Translations under genes and position numbers: made by a program
Notes under the pieces: generated by a model
Told to the model about the DNA's origin: nothing
The model's input: only the letters and a program-made list of their open reading frames with translations
Database searches by the model: none
In this document: piece by piece, positions 10,889-21,425 of the stretch
How positions within the stretch are numbered: position 1 is the first letter of the stretch
Layout of the letters: each line of letters opens with the position of its first letter
Source: Echria macrotheca
Lineage: Eukaryota; Ascomycota; Sordariomycetes; Sordariales; Schizotheciaceae
Assembly: GCA_030411725.1 (NCBI GenBank)
Contig: MU839834.1
Location: forward strand, 186,001-250,000
Direction: 5' to 3'
Length of the DNA: 64,000 nucleotides

Positions 10889-13800
10889 ATGGCTTCCACT
10901 ACTCCCAAGTTGCCGGTTCCCCACGCCGAGCTCGTCAAGCATATCACCAAACACCCCGACGTCCCCTTGACCGAGGTGATCGAGCCATATCGAAAGTATG
11001 AGGCTCACTTGCGCCAGGCCTACGCTCAGGATCCGACCAATGAGCTAATCAAGGATCCCTATGCCAATGTCCTGCCACTGTTTACGGATGACACGCCGAA
11101 TATCAAAATCCGAGCCCGCAACCTCGATGCCGAGTCGGAAGAAGAGAAATCCAGATATATCATGTCTCTTCCCGATGATATCCGACGTGTGGATGGCACT
11201 CCTGCGGTCGTCCCCCAGCTCAAAGACTTCCGACGCAACTTCGGCGTTTTCTCCGAGTCGTCCCTTGCCGAGCTCAACTGGAGCAACGTTGTGGCGGCCG
11301 GATCGTCGGTTGTCAACTGCCTGCTCCCCGTTCCGGATGAGTACAATACCACCAAGCGTGGTCTCCGGGAATTCTATCACGAGAAATTTTCACCCGCATC
11401 TGACGTCGACTTGTTCTTGTACGGCCTTACCGAGGAGGAAGCAATTGAGAAGATCAAGGACATCGAAACGAGAGTTCGTGATGTTCTCTTGACGGAGACG
11501 ACCACTGTCAGAACCAAACATGCCATCACAATCTGTACGTCAAATATCTAGTTCGGAACGTAACTGATTCGAATTTGCGGACGCTGACCTTCTCCCAGGC
11601 AGCCAGTATCCCACTCGTCACATACAGGTAAAGCCCGCTACTCCATATTTTCGGAAACACCACCCAGACTAACAACCAGAAGATTGTGCTTCGAATCTAC
11701 AGCTCGGTTTCTGAGATTCTGACCGGATTTGATATCGACTGCTCCGGCGCGGCTTACGACGGGAATCAGGTCTATGTGACGCCTCGGGCTTTGCAGTCGT
11801 ACATGACACAGATCAACCATGTTGACCTGACCCGTCGCAGTCCCTCGTATGAGAATCGGCTTTCGAAATATTCCCATCGAGGGTTTGAGGTCTACTGGCC
11901 CGATCTCGACCGCTCTCGTGTTGACCCTACCATTTTCGAGCGGTCATTCCAGCGGACACTTGGTCTGGCTAGACTCCTTGTTCTCGAGCGCCTCCCCACC
12001 TCTACGTCAAGAGAGAGCTATATCGACGAGCGCCGTGAGGAGAGAGGACGCCCTCGACTCGACCGATACAACCGATTCTATCGCTCTCTCCATGGCGACA
12101 TCAAACAGCGATACGAAGACGAGATCGCAGATTGGGTCAATGAAGAAGAAGTGTCTAACTACCACACCTTCACGATTCCATACGGGCAGAAATTCCATGC
12201 CAAAAAGATTGAGAAACTCTGTTACACGAGAGACTTGCGTATGCCCCCTCCTGGGAAACCGTGTGCCACAGCTAATATATCAAATTAGTACTGAATGCTG
12301 AATGGAATCAGCCGGACGACCGAGAAGTTTATCTCCATCGTCACCCTGCCTTTTTCGGCCGGGTCGAAGATGTGGTGAACGATTGCTGCGGATATTGTCC
12401 TGTGCCCAAGACCGACGAGGAGAAGGAAGTAGCCGAGCGTGAATCCAAGATATACGTCTCTGGGAAGATCTCCTTTATCAGAGACGACCCTGGAAGACAG
12501 GTGAGAGCTCTTGGCATCAACCTGGTGAATTAAACTCTAACCAACCGTTCCGCAGCAAATCGGGTCCTTCAATCCTCTGACCGAGGATGACTGGACTGAA
12601 ATGGCTTACGTCGGCAACACTGCACAGCTTTGCCAGGCAATCGTCGACGGAGACGCCGAGCATGTCGAGGATTGGCTTGCCCAAGAGGGCGCAAACCCCG
12701 ATACTCGGGACTTTACCGGCCGGACCCCTCTTCACTTGGCCGTCATGAGTTCTACGCCCCAGATCGTCAAACTGCTCGTCGATGCTGGTGCACGGCTCGT
12801 TGCTCGTCTCGCCGATGGCAGAACGGCACTCCACCTTGCCGCTGCTCGGGGCCATGTTGAAATGGTCAAGATCTTAATGGACAAGAGTATTGCCAATGAA
12901 GCCGAGTTCGAGGACAAGAAAGATCAGCGACGCAAGGCCAAGCGTTCCGAGAGCCAATTGAGCGAGGCGGAAGAGCAAAATAAGGCTGAGGAAGATGATG
13001 AGGATTCCGACGTGGAAATGGTGGATGACGGCGAGTCTGACATTGAAGTCCGCAGCATGGCGACTGGTTCATTTGTCGAAGTCAAGGACAAAAAAGAGAA
13101 GGGAAGCAATGAGGATCCGGCACTCGACGACGAAGACGAGCCCAACTTTTTCGACGTGAACGTTGTTGCTTGGGACACACCTAGCTCGGCCCTGCATCTG
13201 GCCATCATAGGAGGGCACGAGGAAGTAGTCAAGCTGCTCTGTCAGGTAATACGCCCGCTTCATCCATTTCAACGCAGCGACTAACATTTGATAGGAATAT
13301 GGGGCCGACGTCCTGTTGCCGGTCAAATTCCTCAACGCCCAAAGGAACCCCCAGGGTTCCCTGTTGACTCTTGTGCTTGCCTTGGCACTGCCCATCGAGA
13401 AGGCCAAATCTATGGCCAAGACTCTCTTGAGTCTCGGAGCTACGTGCGCTCAAGCCGACGTGAAGGGCGACACGGCTTTCCAGAGCTATGTTGAAGCAAA
13501 CGCCAAAAGCCTCCTTCGGACTCTTTTAGAGTCTGACAAGACCGGCTCCAAATCGGCAATCAATCATGTTATGGTCCCAGAATATGGCACAATCCAGACA
13601 CCCCTTCATGTTGCTCTCCGACAAGGAAATCTGGACCTGGTCTTGGAGTTGCTCGAACACGGTGCTGCTGCACAAGTGGACTTCGAGTCATGGCTCAAAT
13701 CTGCCAGGCAATCCGCAATCAGCGATCATCTTCGATCCTTCGACGACAATCAGAAGCGGTTCAAGACGTCAGTCGAACAGCCGTTGATTGCGGCGCTTCT

Positions 13801-16573
13801 GTCTCCGATCCCCGAGAGCGCCCTGTTGCTGCTTGAGCGAGGAGCAGACCCCAACGTCATCACTATGAAGTCTCACTGCAATATGAGTAACACATGGTCC
13901 AGTTACCCCGGGCAGTCTGCTCTGGATGTGGTCACAGAGCAACTTGAGGCGCTTCGCGGGTACAAAGGGGAGCGCGAAGCAGGACCCCCAACCCGTCCCA
14001 CTCTGCCCGAGGGTATCGATACTTACCTGAGCCGTTTCCAGGAGGGCACCTACCAGTACTGGGCGGTATGCCACGACATATCTGCGACAAGATCCACCTA
14101 CGACAAGGAAGTCAAGTCCTACGAGGAGCAGTTGGCTCAACCGCGTGCAGCGCAACCCGGCTTGGCCGAGAAGCAGGAAGCCATCAAGAGAGCCATCTCG
14201 ACTATGGAGAAGATTGAGACGGTCATGCGCGAGAAGGGTGCGAAGACATTCAGCGAGCTTTACCCGGACTATAAGCCTCAGTATCCTGCCAACAACAACT
14301 ACAACTACACGAGGTACGGCATGGCCGAGAGCAAAAAATCGGTTCCGTATGAATACAAATTCGACTTCCATTCGGTTACCGACGTGACCAAAGCGCGACA
14401 TGCCGCCTACCTCGAGCTGTTTGAGGCCGCGTGGTCTGGCGATCTGGAAAAGATCAAGACGCTCACATTGACTTCTTGGGACGAAGAGAAATCCGAAGCA
14501 CCGCTCAAGATCGCTGTGAAGGACACCTATGGCAACAATCCGTTTTCTCTGGCTTTCTTCCGTGGACACTTCGACGTGGCGAAGAGCATTCTTGAGATTG
14601 CTCAAGCCCAGTATTCTCCAAAAGAGAAGCCCAAGACTCGCTTCACGATGGACGGCGGGGACGAATCAGAGGAATACTCGGATGATGAAGACGCAGATTC
14701 CTCACACAGCAATGAGTCGGAGCCAAGAATTTACAGCCAAATTGTGGGCGGAGAGTTTACCATTGAGAATGTTGGGCAGGTCTCCATGAAGGTCAACAGT
14801 CGGACCAAGCCCATGGATCTGTTGACTTGGGCCTGCCGGGGCCCGTTCGAAAGATCCGAAAGCAGCAAGATCGATGCACCGGTCTTTGCGGGATCGCCGT
14901 TCGACATTGCCATCGAAAGCAATAACATGAAGCACCTGCAGCTTCTGCTTGACCTCGCGGAGCACTACACTTCTCAGAAACTCGACGACGAGGACGAGGT
15001 TCGGGGCTTCTATACCTTCCCGGACAATAGTTTCGAACTGGCGATTTCCCGCGGTCGAACTGGGCTCCTCACTGAGATTATAAGGCGCACGGGTGCTGGA
15101 CTTCCGTTGGAAAGCTTGGTACAACAGAGTGGCGTGGAACTGAAAGTGAAGCCACGTTACTACCAAGGCCTCACCGTTTACGGTCAAAAGAGGAAGGACT
15201 GGGCTGAAGCCGGGCGAGAAGTAAGCCGCAGGTCCACCGGAATTCAGACCTCACCTCTGCTGCTTGCCGCACTGTCCGGATCCCTCGAGAGCGTTGAGTG
15301 GTTCTTGACCGACATCCCTATGAGACACTATCTGGACTTTGCCAAATCAAAAGCGGCCCGGGAAGACCTCCGATTGAAGCACCTGGAGCGTACCACAAAG
15401 GGGGGAGTCGAGCGAGTCATCTCCAACTGGCTCAGTGACGGGAACGAGCTCGTTCTTCATGCCGCCGTCATGGCGCAACCAAGCAAGGAGGCCACAAACT
15501 TGGTTTCATACCTGGTGAAGAATTGCCCGGATCTCATCAACATGAAATCCGTGGAGCACAAAACACCCTTGATGGTGGCTGCCACGTTGGGTCGTGTCGA
15601 CGTCGCGAAGGTCCTTATCGATGCCGGCGCTGACCAGACGATCAGAGATAACACTTGGGGGAATCTTCTGCACTCGGCCCTTCACTTTTCGCCGACGGTG
15701 AACCAGTTCAGGCGTCTTCTAAGATTGCTGAAGCCTGAGCTTGTCGACTGCATGTTTAAGCAGCGGAGCAGCCTCGACAAACAAGGCCGCACACCACTTC
15801 ACATGTGGATCGGCAGTGCCGTTCTCAACAACTGGTCCCAGGCATACGATAACGAAGAAGGGCTGAAGATGCTCAAGTTCTTGCTCAAGATCTCGCCTGA
15901 GGCTGCATCCAGCGCACTACGGATGCTGGACGCCGCAGGTGACACCCCGCTTCATTCGCTCATGCTCAAGGATTCTCCCCAGGCCCTTGTGTTCGCCCGT
16001 GGCATTATCGAACATGATGCAAGCCTCCTATTCCGAGAAAATGCAGTTGGACGAACTCCGATCGAGGTGGCCCGCGAACGATACGTGGCCAGCCGGATCA
16101 AGGCCCCGAACACTAGCCGATACTACAGGGACGAATCTGTAGCAAACCTGCCCCGCGCTTACCTTACTGACTTTGTCAAATCCGAGGATGAGAAGAAGGA
16201 TGAAAAGACTAGGGAACACGAGGACAGGTCGACGCTGGCTAAGCTCTGGCAATTCTGCGAGGAGACGCTCGCCAAGTTTTCCGAGCTGCCCAAGCGGCAA
16301 CTTGTCAGCCTTCACGAAGCCAACGACGTTGCGAAGCGTCTCGGCGAGCAGCACATGCGGTATCGCTACCAGTTCCGAGTCCAACCCGAGGCGGGCCCGG
16401 ACGAGGAAAAGGACAGCGACGCCAGCGGATCGGAGGCTGAGGCGGAGGCAGAGAAGAAATCTCGCTCCCGAGGCTCCTCTTTTGTCACGAACCATATGTA
16501 CAGTCGGGTCAATAACTGGTCGGGTGTGGACAATGATGATACAGATGGGGGCGAGTCGTCGGGCTCGGAGTGA
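10889..16573 (+). CDS. Large ankyrin-repeat protein with nucleotidyltransferase-like N-terminal region
   Basis: Exons 10889-11534, 11599-11627, 11680-12238, 12289-12500, 12556-13245 and 13295-16573 join in phase to 1804 aa. The introns are about 49-64 nt, with branch sites such as CTAAC. The N-terminal 450 residues have a pattern resembling the pol-beta nucleotidyltransferase fold: G138-S139, D172-V-D174-L-F, then a possible third acidic site in FDIDCSG (D243/D245) after a beta-like strand. Ankyrin repeats follow. Clear units include GRTPLHLAV, GRTALHLAAARGHVEMVKIL, SALHLAIIGGHEEVVKLL and TPLMVAATLGRVDVAKVLIDAGAD, with weaker repeats in between. Acidic linkers interrupt the array at about residues 590-650 and 1200, and the tail is charged and Ser/Gly-rich. 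The start at 10889 is preferred because the upstream in-frame ATG sits on the TATA-like box. Function is unknown; a binding scaffold with a possible enzymatic head is an inference. Its neighbour Kar9 is convergent. Confidence 0.85.
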
Positions 16574-18326
16574 GGTGTGGCGACTCGTGTGGGGTTTGTC
16601 GGGATGGTTTTCTTTTGTGAATACGGAACAGAACTCGTGTCCAGGTGACCGATGTTCTGTGTGGGATGTGAGGTTATGTGCAGACTGTCTTTACTGGAAT
16701 TCGGAAGTCACTTGATGGGAGTTGAGATGAGATACGTTGGTAACTACAAAATGAGATTTGAGCTCTTTCCATGATGCCAGCGCGTCTTGTATATGTTTTT
16801 GTTCACCGCTCTATTCTCTTGGCCGTCCAACTGGTCTGATAAGAGTTCCGGGACTTGGCATAACACCGTCCCCGTAAGAAACAATACCGCAAGGCCAAAA
16901 TCACGGCGCTCAGTTCCCTTCTTTAGGACCAGTCCCCTATGTCTCCAAATACGGGGAGGTCTTATTCCCAACAGCCCTGTCAGTCCCTCCGTAAGGTATT
17001 CGCCCCAATTGGCTATGCTAGATAGATAGATAGGTAGGCCCAGACCAAGCAGAAGAGTTTTTCGCTCGTCGAGATAACGTAGACACCAAAACTAAAGTAT
17101 GTTATATCATCATTCTCATCACTCGGCTGTTGAAACAAACTGTGATACCGAGTACGGGATCAGGAGGGCAACCCTCGACTTTGGTTTTACACATCCCCGC
17201 GTCCGCAACACACCATCCATACACCATGGGATACTTGTATTATGGATAACCATCACCACCACCCTATAACAGGGGAACCGACCAACCGAATGCAAGGGAG
17301 GGTAGGTAGGCGGGTGGGTGGGTGGGTGGTATAGACTAGGTCTAAACCCCGATCGCCCTCGACCACCATTTCCCATCTTTTATATCTCACCTCTCACCTC
17401 TCACCTCTCATCCTTTCATTTCACAGAAACAGAAACAGAACCAGAAACACACCTCATGTCCAAGCATCTCACACATCAAAGCAACTTACCTCACCTAGCC
17501 CAGGAAGAAAAATAAAAGGAGCTGCACAAAATAAATCAGAGCAACATGCCTTCTTTTCTTCTGTCTTCTGTCTTCATCTGTCCTGCTCTTCAGCCCAGGT
17601 CAGGTCCTAAACCTGTCCTAAACCTAATAGAATAAATCCGTACCTAGCCTAGCCTACCCTAAACCTAAACCTACTTCCTTCATGGTATCAACCTCCACAC
17701 ACAAATATCTCACACATACACACCACCATCCCGCCTCTACTCTCAGATCCCAACCCTCACCACCCCCCACTAGAATAGAAAACGGCCAAAGAGGAGGGCA
17801 TGGATGCGCAGAACCGAGAGGTAACAAGTCCCAAACAAATCATCGGTCTGCACGAAATGCGAAGGAAAATCCCCAGGTGAGGTGAACCACGGGGAGGAGG
17901 ATGAGGAGGAAGAGGAGGACAACGATTAAGTATCTCTCTCTCTCTCTCTCGTCCGGGCAAAAATATAAAACAAACCAAAAAAGGGGGCATAAGCACCACA
18001 CATCACATCCCCTCTCTCTCTCTCTCTCTGGTGAGTGAAAACTTTGCTTTGCCTGCCCCATCCCTTGCCCACCTGCCCGCCCTTTAAAACGCCGGTTCCA
18101 AAAACCCAAACACACAGACACACCTTCACCTACATCCCGTAGGTAGATAAAACGCCTCCCCCCCGGCCAAGATTTAGTAACAAAACATCAAGACGCTTAC
18201 AAAAAAAAAGGAATCACAAAATGGAAACCCCAAAAGATCGACTAGTCTCAGACAAAAAGATTGAGAGACCAGGTAGTGTTCCGCGCCCCAACTGGATCAT
18301 AGTTCGAACCAGCAGCAAAAACCAAC
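16574..18326. other. Convergent 3' intergenic region with simple repeats
   Basis: This region separates the stops of the ankyrin and Kar9 genes. It contains AGATAGATAGATAGGTAGG near 17024, GGTA/GGTG repeats near 17301-17330, CTCACCT units near 17387-17412, and two (TC)n tracts. No gene is supported. Confidence 0.55.
17933..18029. repeat. Two (TC)n microsatellite tracts
   Basis: Uninterrupted TC dinucleotides occupy 17933-17950 and about 18012-18029, on either side of roughly 60 bp of unique sequence in the probable Kar9 3' flank. Confidence 0.85.
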
Positions 18327-21300
18327 TCAACCCCGCCACCTTGGCTTGTTATCCGGCTTGCCCTTGGTATCCGACGATGATGAGCTGTTCTGTCTCATGG
18401 CGAACCGGGCGCCGGCAACCGCCTGCGGGCTTTCCCTGCCCGTGGTGCTGGTTTTCGACTTGGGTTGCGGCAACAGGCTCGTTCTCCTATTACCCGCGAG
18501 AGAGCTAGCCGGACGGGGCGTCGTGTCTGGCGACGCCTCTAATGGTCTTGGCGGCTGCAGGGAGGCCCGACGGGCGTTCATCGCCGACATCGAAGCCTGG
18601 GAGGCCAGCCGGGGCTTGGGAAGCGGTTGCTGAGTTTGTGAACCGGAAGAAGCTAGTCTTTCGCGAAAAGACAGCCGAGAAGAGGTAGCTGCTTTGCTGT
18701 CATCGGGGGCGGGCGAAACAGTTGACGACCTTGCGAGAGGGCTCCGCAGAGTCGGCAGCTTGGACGCCGAAGACGGTGTCAAAGCAGATGCGGAGCGAGC
18801 GGGTGGTCCCCTCTTCGCATAGGGACTAGGGGTAGTCAGGGTCAGGGGCTTGAAGTTATGGCCCGTGTCGACATCTGACGTGTTGGTGGAGCTGTTCCAC
18901 TTCGGACGGTTCCCTGCTGTCGACACGGGTCGCGGTATCCTGTTGTTGTTGGCTGTGGGTGTAGCCGAGCCCTCTCTAGAAGGAGTTGAGAGAGTCGACA
19001 TCCGCGGTGTTAGGGGTTTGCGCGGCTGGCTTGCTGGTGGAGGAAGCGAAGACTGTCTGCGATTCGAAGGCTGGGGCAGGTGGCTACCTATGCTCGCGGC
19101 CCGTTGCTTCGCGACTTTGGCGCTCCCTGTATTGCCAAGCCCAAGGCTCGACATGATGACAGATGAAGGTGGCGAGCTCTGAGGAGTCTCGATGCTGGCG
19201 ATCGTGGAGCGGTCATTCGAGAGCATGCTAGACACCGAATCCCTCAGCTGCTGGCTCTTTTTCTCGGCGTGCATCTCCTCCAGCATCGCATCCAGCTCCG
19301 CCATTTGTTCTTTGAGGTCCTCCCACTTGGCTTGCATCTCGTTGTGCAACCGCAAAATCTCCCCGTTAACCGTCAGTCGGTCCTTTACGCCCTTGTCAAT
19401 GATGGACAAGACTCGTTCAATGGCGGGACCGTAGTGCGTCTTCTTGGCTTCGAAACTCTCAATCTTCTTGCTCATGATCGGCTGGTTCGTCAGATGCATT
19501 CCTGCGTCAAATCCTTCCCGCAACCTGGACACGCTCCTCTCAACCGATTCATACATCTTTTGAGCTTGCCGTCCAGCATTGCGGAACACCAAAACCCATC
19601 GGTCCTCGCCGAGTTCTTTGCGCAGGGACTCGGCGTCCTTCTCCAGCTTTTTGTAACTCGCGTCGAGACCGACTCGGCGCATCTCCAACTCTTCACAAGC
19701 TGTGGGGAATGTGGCCTCGGCGCGGGCCTCAAAGACGGAGAGTCGCATCGGAAGAAAATCGAGTGAGGCTCGAAGGGGCTGCATCCTGGCAAACAGGGCC
19801 AACAAGCTCGAATCATCTTGAGGAATGCTCGAAATTCCCGGAGAAGGCGAACTCGGGCTGGCGGGGAAGGCAGGTAAGCTGAAGCGGTTGCTAGCAGGTT
19901 GCAGACGGGATGCGACCACAGGCGTTTCCTCTACAATGGTCTCCAGATCCCAGTTCTCGACACCGTCGTTAGAGTTGCCGGCCAGGATTGACTTGTGTCT
20001 CCGCTCCTCCATTTCGAAGACCAGCCGACTAAGCTCGTCCATCTCGTTCTGGATATCGCCAAGCACCATGTTCCAAAGCTCTTCCCACTCCATTGCGATC
20101 TCGACCTGTGCCTTGACGCTGTGGAGTGTTCCCCTGATCTTTGCCCATTCCGTCAGGATGGCCTCCATCTGGGTCACCGCCCTCTTCAGATCTTCGGTTG
20201 GGACATGAATGATATCCTCCCGGCCTTGTAGTTCCTCTATCGCGCTGACGTAGACATTGATGAGCTCTTCGAATCGTACTATCGCATTCTCGACCTCTTC
20301 GACGCCTTCGCGCCCACCAGCTGCCGCCCACTCGACGTCATCCTCACTTTCTAAGCCTCCTATCACCTCAGTAGCCTTATAAATCCATCCGCGAATCTGG
20401 TCAGCGGCGCCGAGCAGTGCTCTCGTCGCGGCCTGGGCCGTCGGGATAGCCGAGACTTTGTTGGAGAGAGAGTCGGCATCCGGGAGTTGAATCGATGTTA
20501 ACTGAGCAAGCTGATTCGCGAATGAGGCACGAGAGAGAGTATAGAGGGAGCCAGGCCGCTGCAGTCCGAGGGGATTGAAGCTGGGGTAGGCATCAGGATT
20601 GAATGCCTCGCCTAGACCCTGTGGGGGCGGAGGAGAGTCTTTTGGCGGAGGTGGCGGTGGAGTCTGTGGTGGTCGCACGTCTCTCGCGATATGCTCTTCC
20701 CTCGTTTCCAGCTGAGCCTTGACGCCGTTTCCATTTGTATGGTCGGGGAGCCGGTATTTGTGTGTGTCCATTTCCAGCGGCTGGGCGGCGACGATTTCGG
20801 GGAGTAGCTCGGGCTTCACCTCGATTCGCGCGCCCTCATGGATGGCGTCGTCGGCTTCGGTCTTGGACGGCGACTTGTTCGACTTCAAGCTAGACTTGGA
20901 TGGTATCCGCGCGATCGCCTTCCACGGGCGGCCTCGCCGTTCGATGACGGGGGCTGTCGACGCCGCCTGATGACCTTGGTCGAGCTTTCGGAGCTGCTCC
21001 TCGGGCAAACGGCCGACGGGTTCGAGGTGGGACGGAGGCGGCGATGTTGACTTGCGGGTGTTGCCAAATCCCAGAGCTTTCAATCGCGCTGCGAGACCTG
21101 GTGATGGTTTTCGCGGGTGGATTGGGATAGGCTGTGGTGATGGGGTGGTGGCGGTGATGGGCGAGGTGTCGTTTGTGCCCAGGTGTTGCTGCGGGTGAAG
21201 CTGCGTTTGCGGTGTGGTCGAGCGCGAGATTTTGGATCGGTCGTCGTCGAAGGATCGGAGCTGGAAGACTTCGGACGGGGTGTCGGAGAAAGTTAGAGAT

Positions 21301-21425
21301 GCCACGGCGTCATTGCGACCGGCATGTTGCGCGTCAGTCCCCACCGGTGCAGAAGCCGGCGACGTTACGGTGCAATCGCTACAGCCTGCGACTGCAAGCG
21401 CAGGAGCGGCGGAAAGAGTGGTCAT
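18327..21425 (-). CDS. kar9: Kar9-family karyogamy / spindle-positioning protein
   Basis: This is a single-exon gene of 1032 aa. Kar9 proteins link microtubule plus ends, through EB1/Bim1, to myosin V and actin, and so orient nuclei and spindles. A disordered N-terminus with a proline-rich stretch (PPPPPPKDSPPPP) leads into a helical domain beginning about residue 290 (ASFANQLAQLTSIQLPDAD). The domain continues through EWAAAGGREGVEEVENAIVRFEEL, TEWAKIRGTLHSVK and WEELWNMVLGDIQNEMDELS to about residue 720. This is the Kar9 family domain as I recall it. The C-terminal third is Ser/Pro/Arg-rich and contains SKLP at 888-891 in a basic Ser-rich setting, an SxIP-like EB1-binding candidate. The ATG is the first in the open frame. 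The gene is divergent from the gene at 23887 across 2.5 kb. Confidence 0.82.
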   Translation of the reverse strand: MTTLSAAPALAVAGCSDCTVTSPASAPVGTDAQHAGRNDAVASLTFSDTPSEVFQLRSFDDDRSKISRSTTPQTQLHPQQHLGTNDTSPITATTPSPQPIPIHPRKPSPGLAARLKALGFGNTRKSTSPPPSHLEPVGRLPEEQLRKLDQGHQAASTAPVIERRGRPWKAIARIPSKSSLKSNKSPSKTEADDAIHEGARIEVKPELLPEIVAAQPLEMDTHKYRLPDHTNGNGVKAQLETREEHIARDVRPPQTPPPPPPKDSPPPPQGLGEAFNPDAYPSFNPLGLQRPGSLYTLSRASFANQLAQLTSIQLPDADSLSNKVSAIPTAQAATRALLGAADQIRGWIYKATEVIGGLESEDDVEWAAAGGREGVEEVENAIVRFEELINVYVSAIEELQGREDIIHVPTEDLKRAVTQMEAILTEWAKIRGTLHSVKAQVEIAMEWEELWNMVLGDIQNEMDELSRLVFEMEERRHKSILAGNSNDGVENWDLETIVEETPVVASRLQPASNRFSLPAFPASPSSPSPGISSIPQDDSSLLALFARMQPLRASLDFLPMRLSVFEARAEATFPTACEELEMRRVGLDASYKKLEKDAESLRKELGEDRWVLVFRNAGRQAQKMYESVERSVSRLREGFDAGMHLTNQPIMSKKIESFEAKKTHYGPAIERVLSIIDKGVKDRLTVNGEILRLHNEMQAKWEDLKEQMAELDAMLEEMHAEKKSQQLRDSVSSMLSNDRSTIASIETPQSSPPSSVIMSSLGLGNTGSAKVAKQRAASIGSHLPQPSNRRQSSLPPPASQPRKPLTPRMSTLSTPSREGSATPTANNNRIPRPVSTAGNRPKWNSSTNTSDVDTGHNFKPLTLTTPSPYAKRGPPARSASALTPSSASKLPTLRSPLARSSTVSPAPDDSKAATSSRLSFRERLASSGSQTQQPLPKPRLASQASMSAMNARRASLQPPRPLEASPDTTPRPASSLAGNRRTSLLPQPKSKTSTTGRESPQAVAGARFAMRQNSSSSSDTKGKPDNKPRWRG

